A DNA stretch of 64,000 nt from Planctomycetota bacterium (GCA_016795325.1 JAEUHY010000015.1:372001-436000); one strand, 5' to 3'; shown: positions 35,108 through 43,237, counted from the first letter of the stretch. Numbers and translations: made by a program. The notes: generated by a model from the sequence alone, not told the origin.

Positions 35108-36202
35108 ATGCAATCTGCAACCCGAGACGAAGCAAGCCTCGAAGCGTTCTTGTCGGCGCTCGAGCACGTAGGCGCCGACGGCGTGCGGCCCGACCTCAAG
35201 GAGCTCGTGGGCCGCGCCACGGCGCTGTTCGACGAGTCGAACGCGAAGGCGCAGTGCCAGGCCTTGATGGAGCGGCTGTCCGCCGATCCCAGCGACCGGC
35301 TCGCGCTCGAGTCGCTGGTCGTGATCGGACTGGCGCAGCCAGAGGTCGCAGCGAGTCTGCGCATTCCGGTCGTGCAGGAGGGGCGTCGACTCGCCGTCCT
35401 GCTCGAGCGCGCCAAGGATCCCGAACGCGCGCAGGCGGTGCTCGAGCTGCTGCTCGCGCGCACGCCCACCGACCGCGCCATCGAACGCGAGCTGTCGGGC
35501 GTCATGCGCCGCAACGGCAACCTCGCGCGGCTCGTCGAGCGCCACCTGGCGCGCGCGGACGAGTGCGTGCGCGAAGGACGGCGCGAGGACGCCGTGCGCT
35601 GGCTGCGCGAAGTGCTGATGCTCGATCCGCAGCGCCGCGACGTGGCGCGCATGATCCGCGACCTCAACTACGCCGACGTCGAGCGCCGCGGCGCGTGGCG
35701 CAAGGGCCTCAAGGCTGCCGCGGTTTCGGTCTTGTGCCTGGGCGCCGTGAGCGGGGTGGTGCTGCGCGAGGTCGACATCGACGCGCGCTTCGAACGCATC
35801 CCCCAGGCGCAGCCGGGAGACTTGGCGGGGATGCAGGCGCGGCTGAACGCGCTCGACGAACTCGTCGCACAGAGCCCGCTGTGGATGGGGCTGTTCCGCG
35901 CCAGCCGTGAACGCGCCGGCCTGCGCGAGCAGGTCGAGAAGCTGCGCGCCGAAGTGGCCGAGCGCGAGACCAAGGAAGCCCAGGCGCGCGCGCTGGCCGC
36001 GACGCTCGCCGAGTCGCAGTACTCGCTCGCGCGGATTGCGGCCGAGAACTACCACTTCCGCGAGATGCGCCAGCATCTCGAAGCGGCGCTGTCGTACGCG
36101 CCGCGCGACTGGTCGGAACGTGCGCAAGTCCAGCGCGAACTCGCGGCGCTCGAAGCGCGCGGGATCGCGGCCCCCACGGCGGCCAAGGGAGAACGACCTT
36201 GA
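35108..36202 (+). CDS. TPR-like helical membrane protein, first gene of the MglA/roadblock cluster
   Basis: The 364-residue protein has a helical N-terminal region (about residues 1-195) with TPR-like pairs (EGRREDAVRWLREVLMLDP). A single membrane helix (about 201-219) follows. Then come a charged coiled coil (about 263-310) and a short C-terminal helical repeat with NYHFREMRQHLEAALSYAPRD. I know no family for the whole. Because the N-terminus carries no signal, it probably sits inside and the C-terminal part outside, or the reverse. It overlaps the next gene by four bases (TTGA), so it is part of the GTPase cluster and may act as its membrane scaffold. Confidence 0.75.
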   Translation: MQSATRDEASLEAFLSALEHVGADGVRPDLKELVGRATALFDESNAKAQCQALMERLSADPSDRLALESLVVIGLAQPEVAASLRIPVVQEGRRLAVLLERAKDPERAQAVLELLLARTPTDRAIERELSGVMRRNGNLARLVERHLARADECVREGRREDAVRWLREVLMLDPQRRDVARMIRDLNYADVERRGAWRKGLKAAAVSVLCLGAVSGVVLREVDIDARFERIPQAQPGDLAGMQARLNALDELVAQSPLWMGLFRASRERAGLREQVEKLRAEVAERETKEAQARALAATLAESQYSLARIAAENYHFREMRQHLEAALSYAPRDWSERAQVQRELAALEARGIAAPTAAKGERP

Positions 36203-37302
36203 GTTTTTTCGAACGCTTGCTCTCCAAGCCGCGCCTGCGCTCCGTGCGCCAGCGCCTGGCCGAGGATTCCAGCGCCAAGAACTATCTCGCGCTGGCGCAG
36301 GAGCACGCCCGCCTGGGCGAGCTCGAGCACGTGCAGCGCGTGTGCGAGGAAGCGCTCGCGCTCTATCCCGGGCACGCCGAACTCACGCGTCTGCTCGAAC
36401 GCTCGCGCGCGCTGGTCGGCGAGGGCCGCACGCGTGCGTTGACGCGCGAACTGCGCGAGGCGCCGCGCCCCGGTCTGTACCGCGAGTTGGCGGAACTGCT
36501 GCTCTCGATGGGCCGCATCGAGCGCGCCGAGGAAGTCGCCGTCGAGTGGTTCGCCCACAACGGCGAAGGCCTGGCGCAGTTGCTGCGCGCCCAGGCGCGT
36601 TACCAGCGCTTCCTCGTCGACCGCCGCCGCGAGGACGGCAAGCTCGTGCAGGAGTTGTGCGACGCCGCGGAGAAGCTCATGCCGCGCGACGAGCGACCGC
36701 TGCGCCTGCGGCTGGAGCTGTGTTCGGCGATCGGCGCGTGGCGCGACGCGCGCAAGGCGGTCTCGCAACTCTTGGAAGGCGCTCCCGGCGATGCGTCGCT
36801 CGAGTCGCGTTTCCGCACCTTGAACGCGCTCGCCGAGAACGCGCCGAGCTTCGACGCGGCGCTGCGCGAAGTGGAGCGCAGCGGCAAGCTCGCGACGGAC
36901 GAGCGCGCGCGGCGGCCGGCGCCGAGCGCGGCCGCGCCACGCTCGATCCGGCCGCTCCTGCAGGAGCTCGCCAGCGGTCCCAACGTGCAGGCCGCAATCT
37001 ACGAGCGTGGTTCGACGGCGCTCGTGCAGGGCGCCAAGGGCGCGACCGCCGAGCGCACGGCGCGCGCGGTGCGCGAGATCGTGAACAAGAGCCGCGCGAC
37101 GGCGCGCCGGCTCGGCGCGGGCGCGCCGCTCTCGGTGGAGCTCGAGGGCGACTTCGGCAGCGTGATGATCGCGCCGGACGACACGGGGTCCGCGGCGCTG
37201 TGGACCACTCGACCCGCGCTCACCGCGGCCCAGCGCCAGGCGCTGCTCGAACTGGTCGGGGCCGGAGTGGACGCCGAACTGTCCAGCGAGGAGGCCGCAT
37301 GA
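36199..37302 (+). CDS. TPR protein with C-terminal roadblock-like domain
   Basis: This 367-residue soluble protein has TPR-like helical repeats in its first 220 residues (YLALAQEHARLGELEHVQR and similar), a linker rich in Ala/Pro/Arg, and a C-terminal domain (about 250-355) that resembles roadblock/LC7 (IYERGSTALVQGA, LSVELEGDFGSVMIA, ALWTTRP). Roadblock domains dimerise and regulate small GTPases, as MglB does for MglA. The TTG start (36199) has AAGGGAG upstream and overlaps the previous stop. It overlaps the next roadblock gene too (ATGA). The likely role is a scaffold or GAP-like regulator for the GTPase encoded next; this is inference. Confidence 0.7.
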   Translation: MSFFERLLSKPRLRSVRQRLAEDSSAKNYLALAQEHARLGELEHVQRVCEEALALYPGHAELTRLLERSRALVGEGRTRALTRELREAPRPGLYRELAELLLSMGRIERAEEVAVEWFAHNGEGLAQLLRAQARYQRFLVDRRREDGKLVQELCDAAEKLMPRDERPLRLRLELCSAIGAWRDARKAVSQLLEGAPGDASLESRFRTLNALAENAPSFDAALREVERSGKLATDERARRPAPSAAAPRSIRPLLQELASGPNVQAAIYERGSTALVQGAKGATAERTARAVREIVNKSRATARRLGAGAPLSVELEGDFGSVMIAPDDTGSAALWTTRPALTAAQRQALLELVGAGVDAELSSEEAA

Positions 37303-37793
37303 ACGAAGTGCTCGATCCGTTGCTGCGCGTGCCCGGCGTGCGCTGCGTCGTGCTCGGCACGCCCGACGGCGTTCCGATCGCCTCCGGCGGCGACTTGAGC
37401 CTGACCGTCGCGGCCGAGCCCGAACTCGGCGGCGGACTGGGCGCGGACGCGGTCTGCGGCCTCGTCGCGGGCTGGCTCGCCTCGCTCGGCCCATCGCTCG
37501 GCCTGGTCGCGTGGGATCTGCCGCAGCGCATCGTCCTGCGCGCCGCGCGCAACACGATCGTGGTGCGCCGCAGCCCCAACGCCCTCCTGATCGCGATGCT
37601 CGATCCCGGCGCGCAAGCCGAGGACTTGCGGCTGCCGATGGAGGGCGCACTCGCGCGACTTCAGCGTGTCGCGCGCCGTCCACGCACGAGTTCGCCGCCT
37701 CCGGCGCTGCCCTCGCGTGACTCGCACAAAGGTCCGGCGTCGGAGAACGCCGATAACGACGTCCTTCCATTCGCCAACGAATTGCCCGGCTGA
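37299..37793 (+). CDS. Roadblock/LC7-domain protein
   Basis: This 164-residue protein has a roadblock/LC7 domain in its first 125 residues: VLDPLLRVPGVRCVVLGTPDG and SLGLVAWDLPQRIVLR are typical for the first helix-strand and later strands. The last 40 residues are a polar tail rich in Ser, Pro and Arg. It overlaps the preceding gene (ATGA) and has AGGAGG before the start. The MglA-type gene begins six bases after its stop. It is a likely partner of that GTPase, as MglB is in Myxococcus. Confidence 0.8.
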   Translation: MNEVLDPLLRVPGVRCVVLGTPDGVPIASGGDLSLTVAAEPELGGGLGADAVCGLVAGWLASLGPSLGLVAWDLPQRIVLRAARNTIVVRRSPNALLIAMLDPGAQAEDLRLPMEGALARLQRVARRPRTSSPPPALPSRDSHKGPASENADNDVLPFANELPG

Positions 37794-37799
37794 TACCCC

Positions 37800-39281
37800 A
37801 TGGTCCAGATCAACTTCGCTCAGAAGCAGGTCAGCGCCAAGATCGTCTACTACGGGCCCGGAATGTCGGGCAAGACGACGAACTTGGAGGTGATCCACCA
37901 ACGCGCCCCTGACCAAAACAAGGGCGAGCTCACCAGCATCTCGACGGACGGCGACCGCACGCTGTTCTTCGACTTCATGCCCCTCGACCTGGGAACGGTC
38001 GCGGGGATGAAGACCTCGTTCCAGATCTACACCGTTCCAGGCCAGGTCTACTACAACTCGACGCGCAAGCTCGTGTTGCAGGGCGTGGACGGAGTGGTGT
38101 TCGTCGCCGACTCGTCGGCCTCGATGCTGAACGAGAACCTCGAGTCGCTGCGCAACCTCGAGGAGAACCTCAACGAGTACGGCAAGAGCCTGGCGACGAT
38201 CGCGCACGTGATCCAATACAACAAGCGCGACTTGCCCGACGCGATGAGCGTCGAGGAACTCGCCGCGCACCTCAACCTGCACGGCGCGCCGCACTACGAG
38301 GCGATCGCCAACACGGGTCAGGGTGTGTTCCCGACGCTCAAGGCGCTCGCCGCGCGCGTCCTCGAGATGATCCACGCGCAGTCGGCGAGCCGCGGGGCCG
38401 CTCCGGCGCCGGCCCCGGCCGCGCGCCCGCAGGTGGGCGCACCGCAGCCCCAGGCGCCGTTGCCGCAGATGACGCGTCCGGTGCAGGCTCAGCCTGTTGC
38501 TCCGGCGGTCGCCGCAGCGGCCGCGGCCCAGACGCCGTCGCGCATTCAGCTCAATCCGCAGCGTCAGCCGGCGGGGCAGCCCGCGCTCGGCCAGACGGGC
38601 TTCCGTACGCCGCCGGCGCCGCCGATGCAGCCTCCGCCGCCGATGCAGGCGCCGGTACTGCAGCAGCCGCAGCCCATGCAGGCGCCGATGGCCCCGCCGC
38701 CGATGATGCAGGCGCCGGTGCTGCAAGCGCCGCCGCCGATGCAGGCGCCCGCACCGCAGACGCCGATGAGCGCCACCGGACTGCACCCCAACTACAACCC
38801 GAACGTGCAGCCGCTCCACGCCACGGGCGTCACGCCGCAGGCGTACGCTCAAGCGCCGGTCGCACCGCTCGCGCCGCAGCCGCTCGCGCAGCCGCAGTAC
38901 GCTCCGCAGCAGCCCGACTACGGGCAGCCGCAGGCGGAGTACGGCCAGCAGCCGCAGGGCTACGCGCAGCCCGCGTACGCTCCGCCGCAGCAGCAGCCGC
39001 AGTCGTTCGCAGCGCCGGCCCAGCCGGCGAACCTGCACCTCGCCGGACGCGCGTCCGCGCCGTCCGCGCCCAAGAACGTCCGCTCCGGCGCGGTGCCGCA
39101 GCCGCTCGAAGGCACGCGCTTCCGCCCGCGCGGCGGCGCAGGCCAAGCGCCCGGCGCCCGCTCGGAGGCGCGTCCGACGCCCGCTCGCACCACGTCGAGC
39201 AAGTTGTTCGTCGGAGTGTTCGTCGCGGCCGGCGTGATCCTCGCGGCCGGCGTGGCGTACCTCGCCGTCTCGTTCCTCTAG
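37800..39281 (+). CDS. MglA-type Ras-like GTPase with proline-rich linker and C-terminal membrane anchor
   Basis: The first 192 residues are an MglA-family GTPase: P-loop GPGMSGKTT (19-27), the TVPGQ switch II motif (78-82, with Thr where Ras has Asp, as in MglA of Myxococcus), and NKRD (141-144). Family length is about 195 residues, but this protein has 493. Residues about 195-465 are low complexity, rich in Pro, Gln, Ala and Met. The last 20 residues (FVGVFVAAGVILAAGVAYLA) form one membrane helix, making a tail-anchored protein. The cluster encodes three roadblock proteins, the known kind of MglA regulator. The function may be cell polarity, motility or envelope organisation; the membrane tethering is inferred. 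Confidence 0.88.
   Translation: MVQINFAQKQVSAKIVYYGPGMSGKTTNLEVIHQRAPDQNKGELTSISTDGDRTLFFDFMPLDLGTVAGMKTSFQIYTVPGQVYYNSTRKLVLQGVDGVVFVADSSASMLNENLESLRNLEENLNEYGKSLATIAHVIQYNKRDLPDAMSVEELAAHLNLHGAPHYEAIANTGQGVFPTLKALAARVLEMIHAQSASRGAAPAPAPAARPQVGAPQPQAPLPQMTRPVQAQPVAPAVAAAAAAQTPSRIQLNPQRQPAGQPALGQTGFRTPPAPPMQPPPPMQAPVLQQPQPMQAPMAPPPMMQAPVLQAPPPMQAPAPQTPMSATGLHPNYNPNVQPLHATGVTPQAYAQAPVAPLAPQPLAQPQYAPQQPDYGQPQAEYGQQPQGYAQPAYAPPQQQPQSFAAPAQPANLHLAGRASAPSAPKNVRSGAVPQPLEGTRFRPRGGAGQAPGARSEARPTPARTTSSKLFVGVFVAAGVILAAGVAYLAVSFL
38621..38760 (+). repeat. Imperfect PPPMQAP-type repeats in the GTPase linker
   Basis: Inside the GTPase gene, units encoding PPPMQ, MQAPVLQ, MQAPMAPPP, MQAPVLQAP and PPPMQAPAP follow one another with shared DNA words such as CCGCCGATGCAGGCGCC. 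They extend the unstructured linker and could vary in number by slippage. Confidence 0.75.
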
Positions 39282-39317
39282 CCTCTCCGCCGCACGCACC
39301 ACGAGCACACTCCGCAC

Positions 39318-39821
39318 ATGGCCCGCGACCAAGATCTTCGCCACAGTCGGCTCGTCTTCTACGCCCGCGACGTCCAGCGCCTCGACGGCGAGTTGGACGC
39401 GTTCCTCGAGCTCTCGAACGCGCGCAGCGCGTTGTTGATCGACAAGGAGGGGCACCTCGTCACGCGCCGGGGCGAGCCGATCCAGGCCGGCTCGGTGGAG
39501 TCCATCGCGGCGCTCGTGGCGGGCTCGTTCGCCGCGACCCGAGAGATGGCGCGCCTGCTGGGCGAGCAGGAATTCACCAGCCTGTTCCACCAGGGCCAGC
39601 GGGACTCGATCCAGCTGCAGCTGATCGGCGACCGCACCCTGCTGGCGATCGTGTTCGACGAACGGACCAACCTGGGCCTGGTGCGCTTCTACGTGCAGGA
39701 GGCGGCGCGCAACATCGAACAGGTGCTGGTCGAACTCGCCGAGCAGCGTCCCGGCGAGGGGGAGCAGCTCTCCGAGCACTTCGGGGCGGACGCCGCCGCC
39801 GCCCTGGACAAGATTCTCTGA
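39318..39821 (+). CDS. Roadblock/LC7-domain protein (MglB-like)
   Basis: This 167-residue protein has the roadblock fold in its first 140 residues. NARSALLIDKEGHLVTRRG and IQLQLIGDRTLLAIVFDERTNLGLVRFYVQEA correspond to the central strands and helix of MglB and related proteins. The C-terminal tail is acidic. It follows the GTPase by 36 bases and closes the cluster. In Myxococcus, MglB is the GAP of MglA and helps set polarity; I assume a similar role. Confidence 0.85.
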   Translation: MARDQDLRHSRLVFYARDVQRLDGELDAFLELSNARSALLIDKEGHLVTRRGEPIQAGSVESIAALVAGSFAATREMARLLGEQEFTSLFHQGQRDSIQLQLIGDRTLLAIVFDERTNLGLVRFYVQEAARNIEQVLVELAEQRPGEGEQLSEHFGADAAAALDKIL

Positions 39822-39850
39822 CCGTCGCAGGCCGCCGGCCGCGCCGGGGC

Positions 39851-39879
39851 TTGCCGCTAGCGGGGGCGCCCGCTAACCT
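39851..39879 (+). promoter_or_regulatory. Possible promoter upstream of rpmB
   Basis: TTGCCG (39851-39856) and TAACCT (39874-39879) are 17 bases apart. The predicted start near 39886 gives a leader of about 110 bases. The -10 is a weak match, so this is only moderately supported. Confidence 0.35.
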
Positions 39880-39996
39880 TTTCGGCCCTCTGTGGCGCCG
39901 GGCACGGCGTTGCGGGGGGCCGGGTCGTTTCTGCGGCCCAGCGTCGAACGTCGTCCCGCGAAATATCCCTGCGATCCGTCTCCCTGGAGTTGCGAC

Positions 39997-40245
39997 ATGG
40001 CACGTGTCTGTGAGTACTGCGACAAGCGCACCGAGAGCGGCGCCCAACTCGCCCGCCGCGGTCTGCCCAAGAAGAAGGGCGGCATCGGCTTGCGCATCAC
40101 CGGCCACACGCTGCGCAAGTTCAAGTCGAACATCCAGCGCGTCGCCGCCCTGGTCGACGGCAAGTCGGTGCGCGTCAAGGTCTGCACCCGCTGCCTGAAG
40201 GCCGGCAAGGTCATCAAGCCGCCGAATCTCGCGGCCAGCGTCTAA
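39997..40245 (+). CDS. rpmB: 50S ribosomal protein L28
   Basis: The 82-residue protein is ribosomal protein bL28, a small subunit of the large ribosomal particle. It has zinc-ribbon pairs CEYCDK (residues 5-8) and CTRC (near 66-69), so it is the zinc-binding variety. RRGLPKKKGGIGLRITGHTLRKF is the family core. GGAG lies eight bases before the start. It is monocistronic here, without rpmG beside it. Confidence 0.93.
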   Translation: MARVCEYCDKRTESGAQLARRGLPKKKGGIGLRITGHTLRKFKSNIQRVAALVDGKSVRVKVCTRCLKAGKVIKPPNLAASV

Positions 40246-40683
40246 CTCTCTTCGGGGCCGGCCCTCGTCACGTCGGGCGAAGTCCGACGAATTGCGAGGG
40301 CTCGGCCTTCGCAGTTCGGAGCACGGCCGCGCGAGCTGAGCCGAGTTTGCCGGCAGAGATTTGACGGCCCTGATTCGTGGGCCAAGCTGCGCCGACGGCC
40401 GCGAGTCCGCTCCGGGAACCCTGGCGCTCGCGGCGCTCTCAACGCGACGCGAACCGCTCGGTGCGCAGAGCCCGAACTGTTCAGCGTTCACCACGATCGA
40501 CGTGCGTTCCAACCCGGGGCGCGCGTCGATTCGCGTTTTTCGATGGCTCGCGCACAAAAATTTGCGCCTTCGCGGGAAAGGTCGTCGGCGCCTGCGCCGA
40601 TGGAGCACAACGATGTCGTGAGCAGGCGCGCGCGTTCGCGTGCGCATCCCTCACAAACCCCCTTCCTGTCCAAGGAGCTACAC
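40246..40683. other. 438-base intergenic stretch with a strong nested hairpin
   Basis: Between rpmB and the mini-protein gene I see no convincing larger gene. Just after rpmB, GCCCTCG (40261-40267) pairs with CGAGGGC (40295-40301), and inside it CGTCGG pairs with CCGACG. There is no U-tract. It may end the rpmB message or shield its 3' end. The rest is less GC-rich than its surroundings in places. Confidence 0.4.
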
Positions 40684-40749
40684 ATGGCTAAGAAGAAGGC
40701 TAAGAAGAAGGCGACGAAGAAGGCCGGCACGCGCAAGAAGAAGGCCTGA
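40684..40749 (+). CDS. 21-residue lysine-rich mini-protein
   Basis: This very short gene encodes MAKKKAKKKATKKAGTRKKK plus a final Ala. An ideal AAGGAG ribosome site sits six bases before the ATG, better than nearly all other genes here. A structured hairpin follows the stop, and the HU gene lies 117 bases downstream. Eleven of 21 residues are Lys, as in the tails of histone H1-like and HU-like proteins. It could bind DNA, RNA or the ribosome. It resembles no full-length family I know. Confidence 0.7.
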   Translation: MAKKKAKKKATKKAGTRKKKA

Positions 40750-40755
40750 GGATCA

Positions 40756-40796
40756 AGGGCTCGGCAGCCGAACTAACGTTCGCGACGCTGAGCCCT
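40756..40796 (+). terminator. Hairpin after the mini-protein gene
   Basis: AGGGCTC (40756-40762) pairs with GAGCCCT (40790-40796), with an inner CGAAC/GTTCG stem. A pyrimidine-rich stretch (CTCCGTTCTTCTCC) follows rather than a U-run. It begins seven bases after the mini-protein stop and could end its transcript. Confidence 0.4.
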
Positions 40797-40866
40797 CTCC
40801 GTTCTTCTCCTGCTGCCGCCGGAGTTCGGGACTGCTCGTCAGCTCCGCGCTCCGACGCCCCTCGCG

Positions 40867-41145
40867 GTGAACAAGAGTCAGCTGATCGATCGCGTCGCCA
40901 CCGAGCTGCGCACCTCGCGCTTGGCGGCGACTCACTTGGTCGACGTGGTCCTGGAGGGTGTCTCCAAGGGCCTGCGCGAGGATGGAAGCGTGACCATCGC
41001 CGGATTCGGAACGTTCGAGGTGAAGGACCGCAAGGCCCGCCTCGGCCGCAATCCGTTCACCGGGGAGCCGATCAAGATCGAAGCCGGCCGGCGCGTCGGT
41101 TTCCGCATGGGCAAAGCCCTGCGGGACGCCATGACGGCCGACTGA
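40867..41145 (+). CDS. HU/IHF-family DNA-binding protein
   Basis: This 92-residue nucleoid protein bends DNA as a dimer. NKSQLIDRVATELRTS is the N-terminal helix, GFGTFEVKDRKARLGRNPFTGEPIKI is the HU signature with the DNA-intercalating NP in the arm, and GFRMGKALRDAM is the C-terminal helix. The GTG start is at the normal family position. It has no Lys-rich tail; the mini-protein gene upstream encodes something like one. Confidence 0.93.
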   Translation: MNKSQLIDRVATELRTSRLAATHLVDVVLEGVSKGLREDGSVTIAGFGTFEVKDRKARLGRNPFTGEPIKIEAGRRVGFRMGKALRDAMTAD

Positions 41146-41178
41146 CCTCGATCGAATTCGCCAGCGCTTTCGCTCACC

Positions 41179-41206
41179 GGCCGGCTCCGCTCACGCGGGG
41201 CCGGCC
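41179..41206 (+). terminator. GC-rich hairpin between convergent HU and metG
   Basis: GGCCGGCTCCGC (41179-41190) pairs with GCGGGGCCGGCC (41195-41206) through 12 bp including one G-T, around loop TCAC, followed by GCTTTCG. It lies after the HU stop and may serve as terminator. Confidence 0.6.
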
Positions 41207-41339
41207 GCTTTCGTAAACGGCCGACCCGCGGGCGCGGTGCGAGTCGAGCGCCCGGCGCTTCAGGCGCTTCGAGGGTCCCGAGCTCGGTGAATCGGTTCTG
41301 CGCGAATGCGGCGCCTTGCGTCCGGCGAACCGCGCGCGC

Positions 41340-43076
41340 TCAGGCCTTCTTGCTCGCGGTGAGCGCGTCCATCTCGGCCTTGCGCGCGGCCAGCGCCTCG
41401 ATCTCGGACCTGATCGCCGCATCGTCGAGCTTGGGGAAAAGGCCGGCCACGACGCCGAGCTTGCGGCCCGCGAGTCCGCGCCTCCACGCGCCTACCTGCG
41501 GCGCCTTCGGCCAGGTCGCAGCTGCGCGGCCGTCCAAGCCCAACATCTCCCAGGTCGCCTGCGCCTTGTGCGGCATGAACGGCGCCATCCAGCCGGAGAG
41601 GTAGGCGATCCACTCCGCGCAGGTGTTCAGCACCGCCGCGGCCTTGGCCGGGTCGCTCTTCTGCAAGCTCCACGGCGCGAGCTTGTCCACGAAGACGTTG
41701 GCCACGCGCGCGTTCTCGATCAACTGCTCGCAGGCGCGGCGGAATTTGAAGGCGCGGATCGACTCGGACGGATCGCTGAAGGGACCGCACTCCGTCAACA
41801 AGGTGCGATCGAGCTCGGCCACGAACTGTTCCGCGCAGGGCGGAATCACGCCGCCGTAGTGTTTGTCGACGAAGCGCAGCACGCGCGTGATCAAGTTTCC
41901 GATCGTGTCCGCCAGCTGCGTGTTCACGCAGCTCTGGAAGTCCTTCCAGCTCCACTCGCTGTCCTTGGTCTCGGGCGAGCTCGAGAGCAGGTAGAAGCGC
42001 GCGGACTCGGCGTCGAAGCGCTGGAAGAACTCGGTCAGCGGGATGTACCAGCCCTGCGAGGTCGAGAACTTGCCGCCCTCGAGGTTGTAGAACTCGTTCG
42101 CGGGCACCTGCCAGGGCAGCACGTAGCCGTCGCGCACGCCGTGCAACATCGCCGGGAACACCACGCAGTGGAACGGGATGTTGTCCTTGCCGATGAAGTG
42201 CACCAGGCGCGTGTCGGGCGACAGCCACCAGCGCTTCCAGTCCTCGGGCTGTCCCTTGCGCGCGGCCCACTCCTGCGTGAAGGACACGTACCCGATCGGC
42301 GCGTCGAACCACACGTAGAGGACCTTCCCGCTGATGTCGCCCGCGGTGTCGGCGGGGAGCGGCACGCCCCACTTCATGTCGCGCGTGATCGGACGTGGTT
42401 CGATCTCGGCGAGCTGGTTGGCGACGAACGAGCCGACGTTGGCCTTCCACTCGTGCTCGCGCGCCCAGCGCGCCAAGTGTTCGTCGCGCAACTTCGGCAG
42501 GTCGAGGCGCCAGTGGTGCGTGGTGCGGCGCACCGGACGGTTGCCGCACACCTTGCACAGCGGGTCGGAGAACTCGAGCGGATCGATCCAGCGCGCGCAG
42601 CGCGGGCACTCGTCGCCGCGCGCCTTCTCGTACCCGCACGAGGGGCAGGTCCCCGTGACGTAGCGGTCGGCGAGGAACATCGCGTCGTGCTCGCAGTACA
42701 GCTGGTCGCTGGTGTGCGGCTGCAGATAGCCGTTGTTGTTCAGGCGCCGGAAGAAGTGCTGCGAGAGCGGCGCGTGCTGCGGGCAGATGCTGGTCCCCGA
42801 CCAGATGTCGAACTCCAGGTGCAGCGCGTCGAAGGTGGACTTGATCACCGCCCGCCAGCGCGCCACGTAGTCGGCGTAAGGCGTCCCCTCGGCCTCGGCG
42901 CCGATGGTGATCGCCACTCCGTGCTCGTCCGTGCCGCACACGAACAGCACCTCTTCGCCGAGCATGCGCAGCGTGCGCGTGTACACGTCCGCCGGCAGGT
43001 ACGCGCCGACGACGTGGCCGAAATGGATTGGCCCGTTGGCGTACGGGAGCGCGCTGGTGACGAGATAACGAGTCAA
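41340..43076 (-). CDS. metG: Methionyl-tRNA synthetase
   Basis: The 578-residue enzyme charges tRNA-Met. LPYANGPIHFGH is the class I HIGH motif, and the KMSKS motif appears as GKFSTSQG. The knuckle region with CPSC, CPRC and CKVC is the two-zinc-type connective insertion found in the E. coli-like form. The anticodon-binding helices follow. The C-terminal dimerisation (EMAP-like) domain of longer MetRS forms is missing, so it ends at about 578 residues. It is transcribed opposite to the HU and gcdH genes. Confidence 0.96.
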   Translation of the reverse strand: MTRYLVTSALPYANGPIHFGHVVGAYLPADVYTRTLRMLGEEVLFVCGTDEHGVAITIGAEAEGTPYADYVARWRAVIKSTFDALHLEFDIWSGTSICPQHAPLSQHFFRRLNNNGYLQPHTSDQLYCEHDAMFLADRYVTGTCPSCGYEKARGDECPRCARWIDPLEFSDPLCKVCGNRPVRRTTHHWRLDLPKLRDEHLARWAREHEWKANVGSFVANQLAEIEPRPITRDMKWGVPLPADTAGDISGKVLYVWFDAPIGYVSFTQEWAARKGQPEDWKRWWLSPDTRLVHFIGKDNIPFHCVVFPAMLHGVRDGYVLPWQVPANEFYNLEGGKFSTSQGWYIPLTEFFQRFDAESARFYLLSSSPETKDSEWSWKDFQSCVNTQLADTIGNLITRVLRFVDKHYGGVIPPCAEQFVAELDRTLLTECGPFSDPSESIRAFKFRRACEQLIENARVANVFVDKLAPWSLQKSDPAKAAAVLNTCAEWIAYLSGWMAPFMPHKAQATWEMLGLDGRAAATWPKAPQVGAWRRGLAGRKLGVVAGLFPKLDDAAIRSEIEALAARKAEMDALTASKKA

Positions 43077-43103
43077 TCGAGTCCTTCTGTGGGGTGGGCG
43101 GCG

Positions 43104-43132
43104 ATTCTAGGCAGCGTGCTGGTCGCATTCAC
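43104..43132 (-). promoter_or_regulatory. Possible metG promoter
   Basis: On the minus strand GTGAAT (43132-43127) and TAGAAT (43109-43104) are 17 bases apart, about 28 bases before the metG start. The -10 is good and the -35 weak. It overlaps the -35 of the divergent gcdH promoter. Confidence 0.45.
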
Positions 43133-43157
43133 CGCGCCGCTCGGCCAGCGCTACAAT
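43128..43157 (+). promoter_or_regulatory. Probable gcdH promoter
   Basis: TTCACC (43128-43133) and TACAAT (43152-43157) are separated by 18 bases. TACAAT is a near-consensus -10 in GC-rich DNA, so chance occurrence is unlikely. Transcription would start near 43164, with a 74-base leader. Confidence 0.5.
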
Positions 43158-43237
43158 CTCTCGACTTTTCACCCGCGACTCGAGGCGCGTGCAGCGCGCC
43201 GCCAGTCCCCACCCAAGCACGCCACCCAACTCACTCC

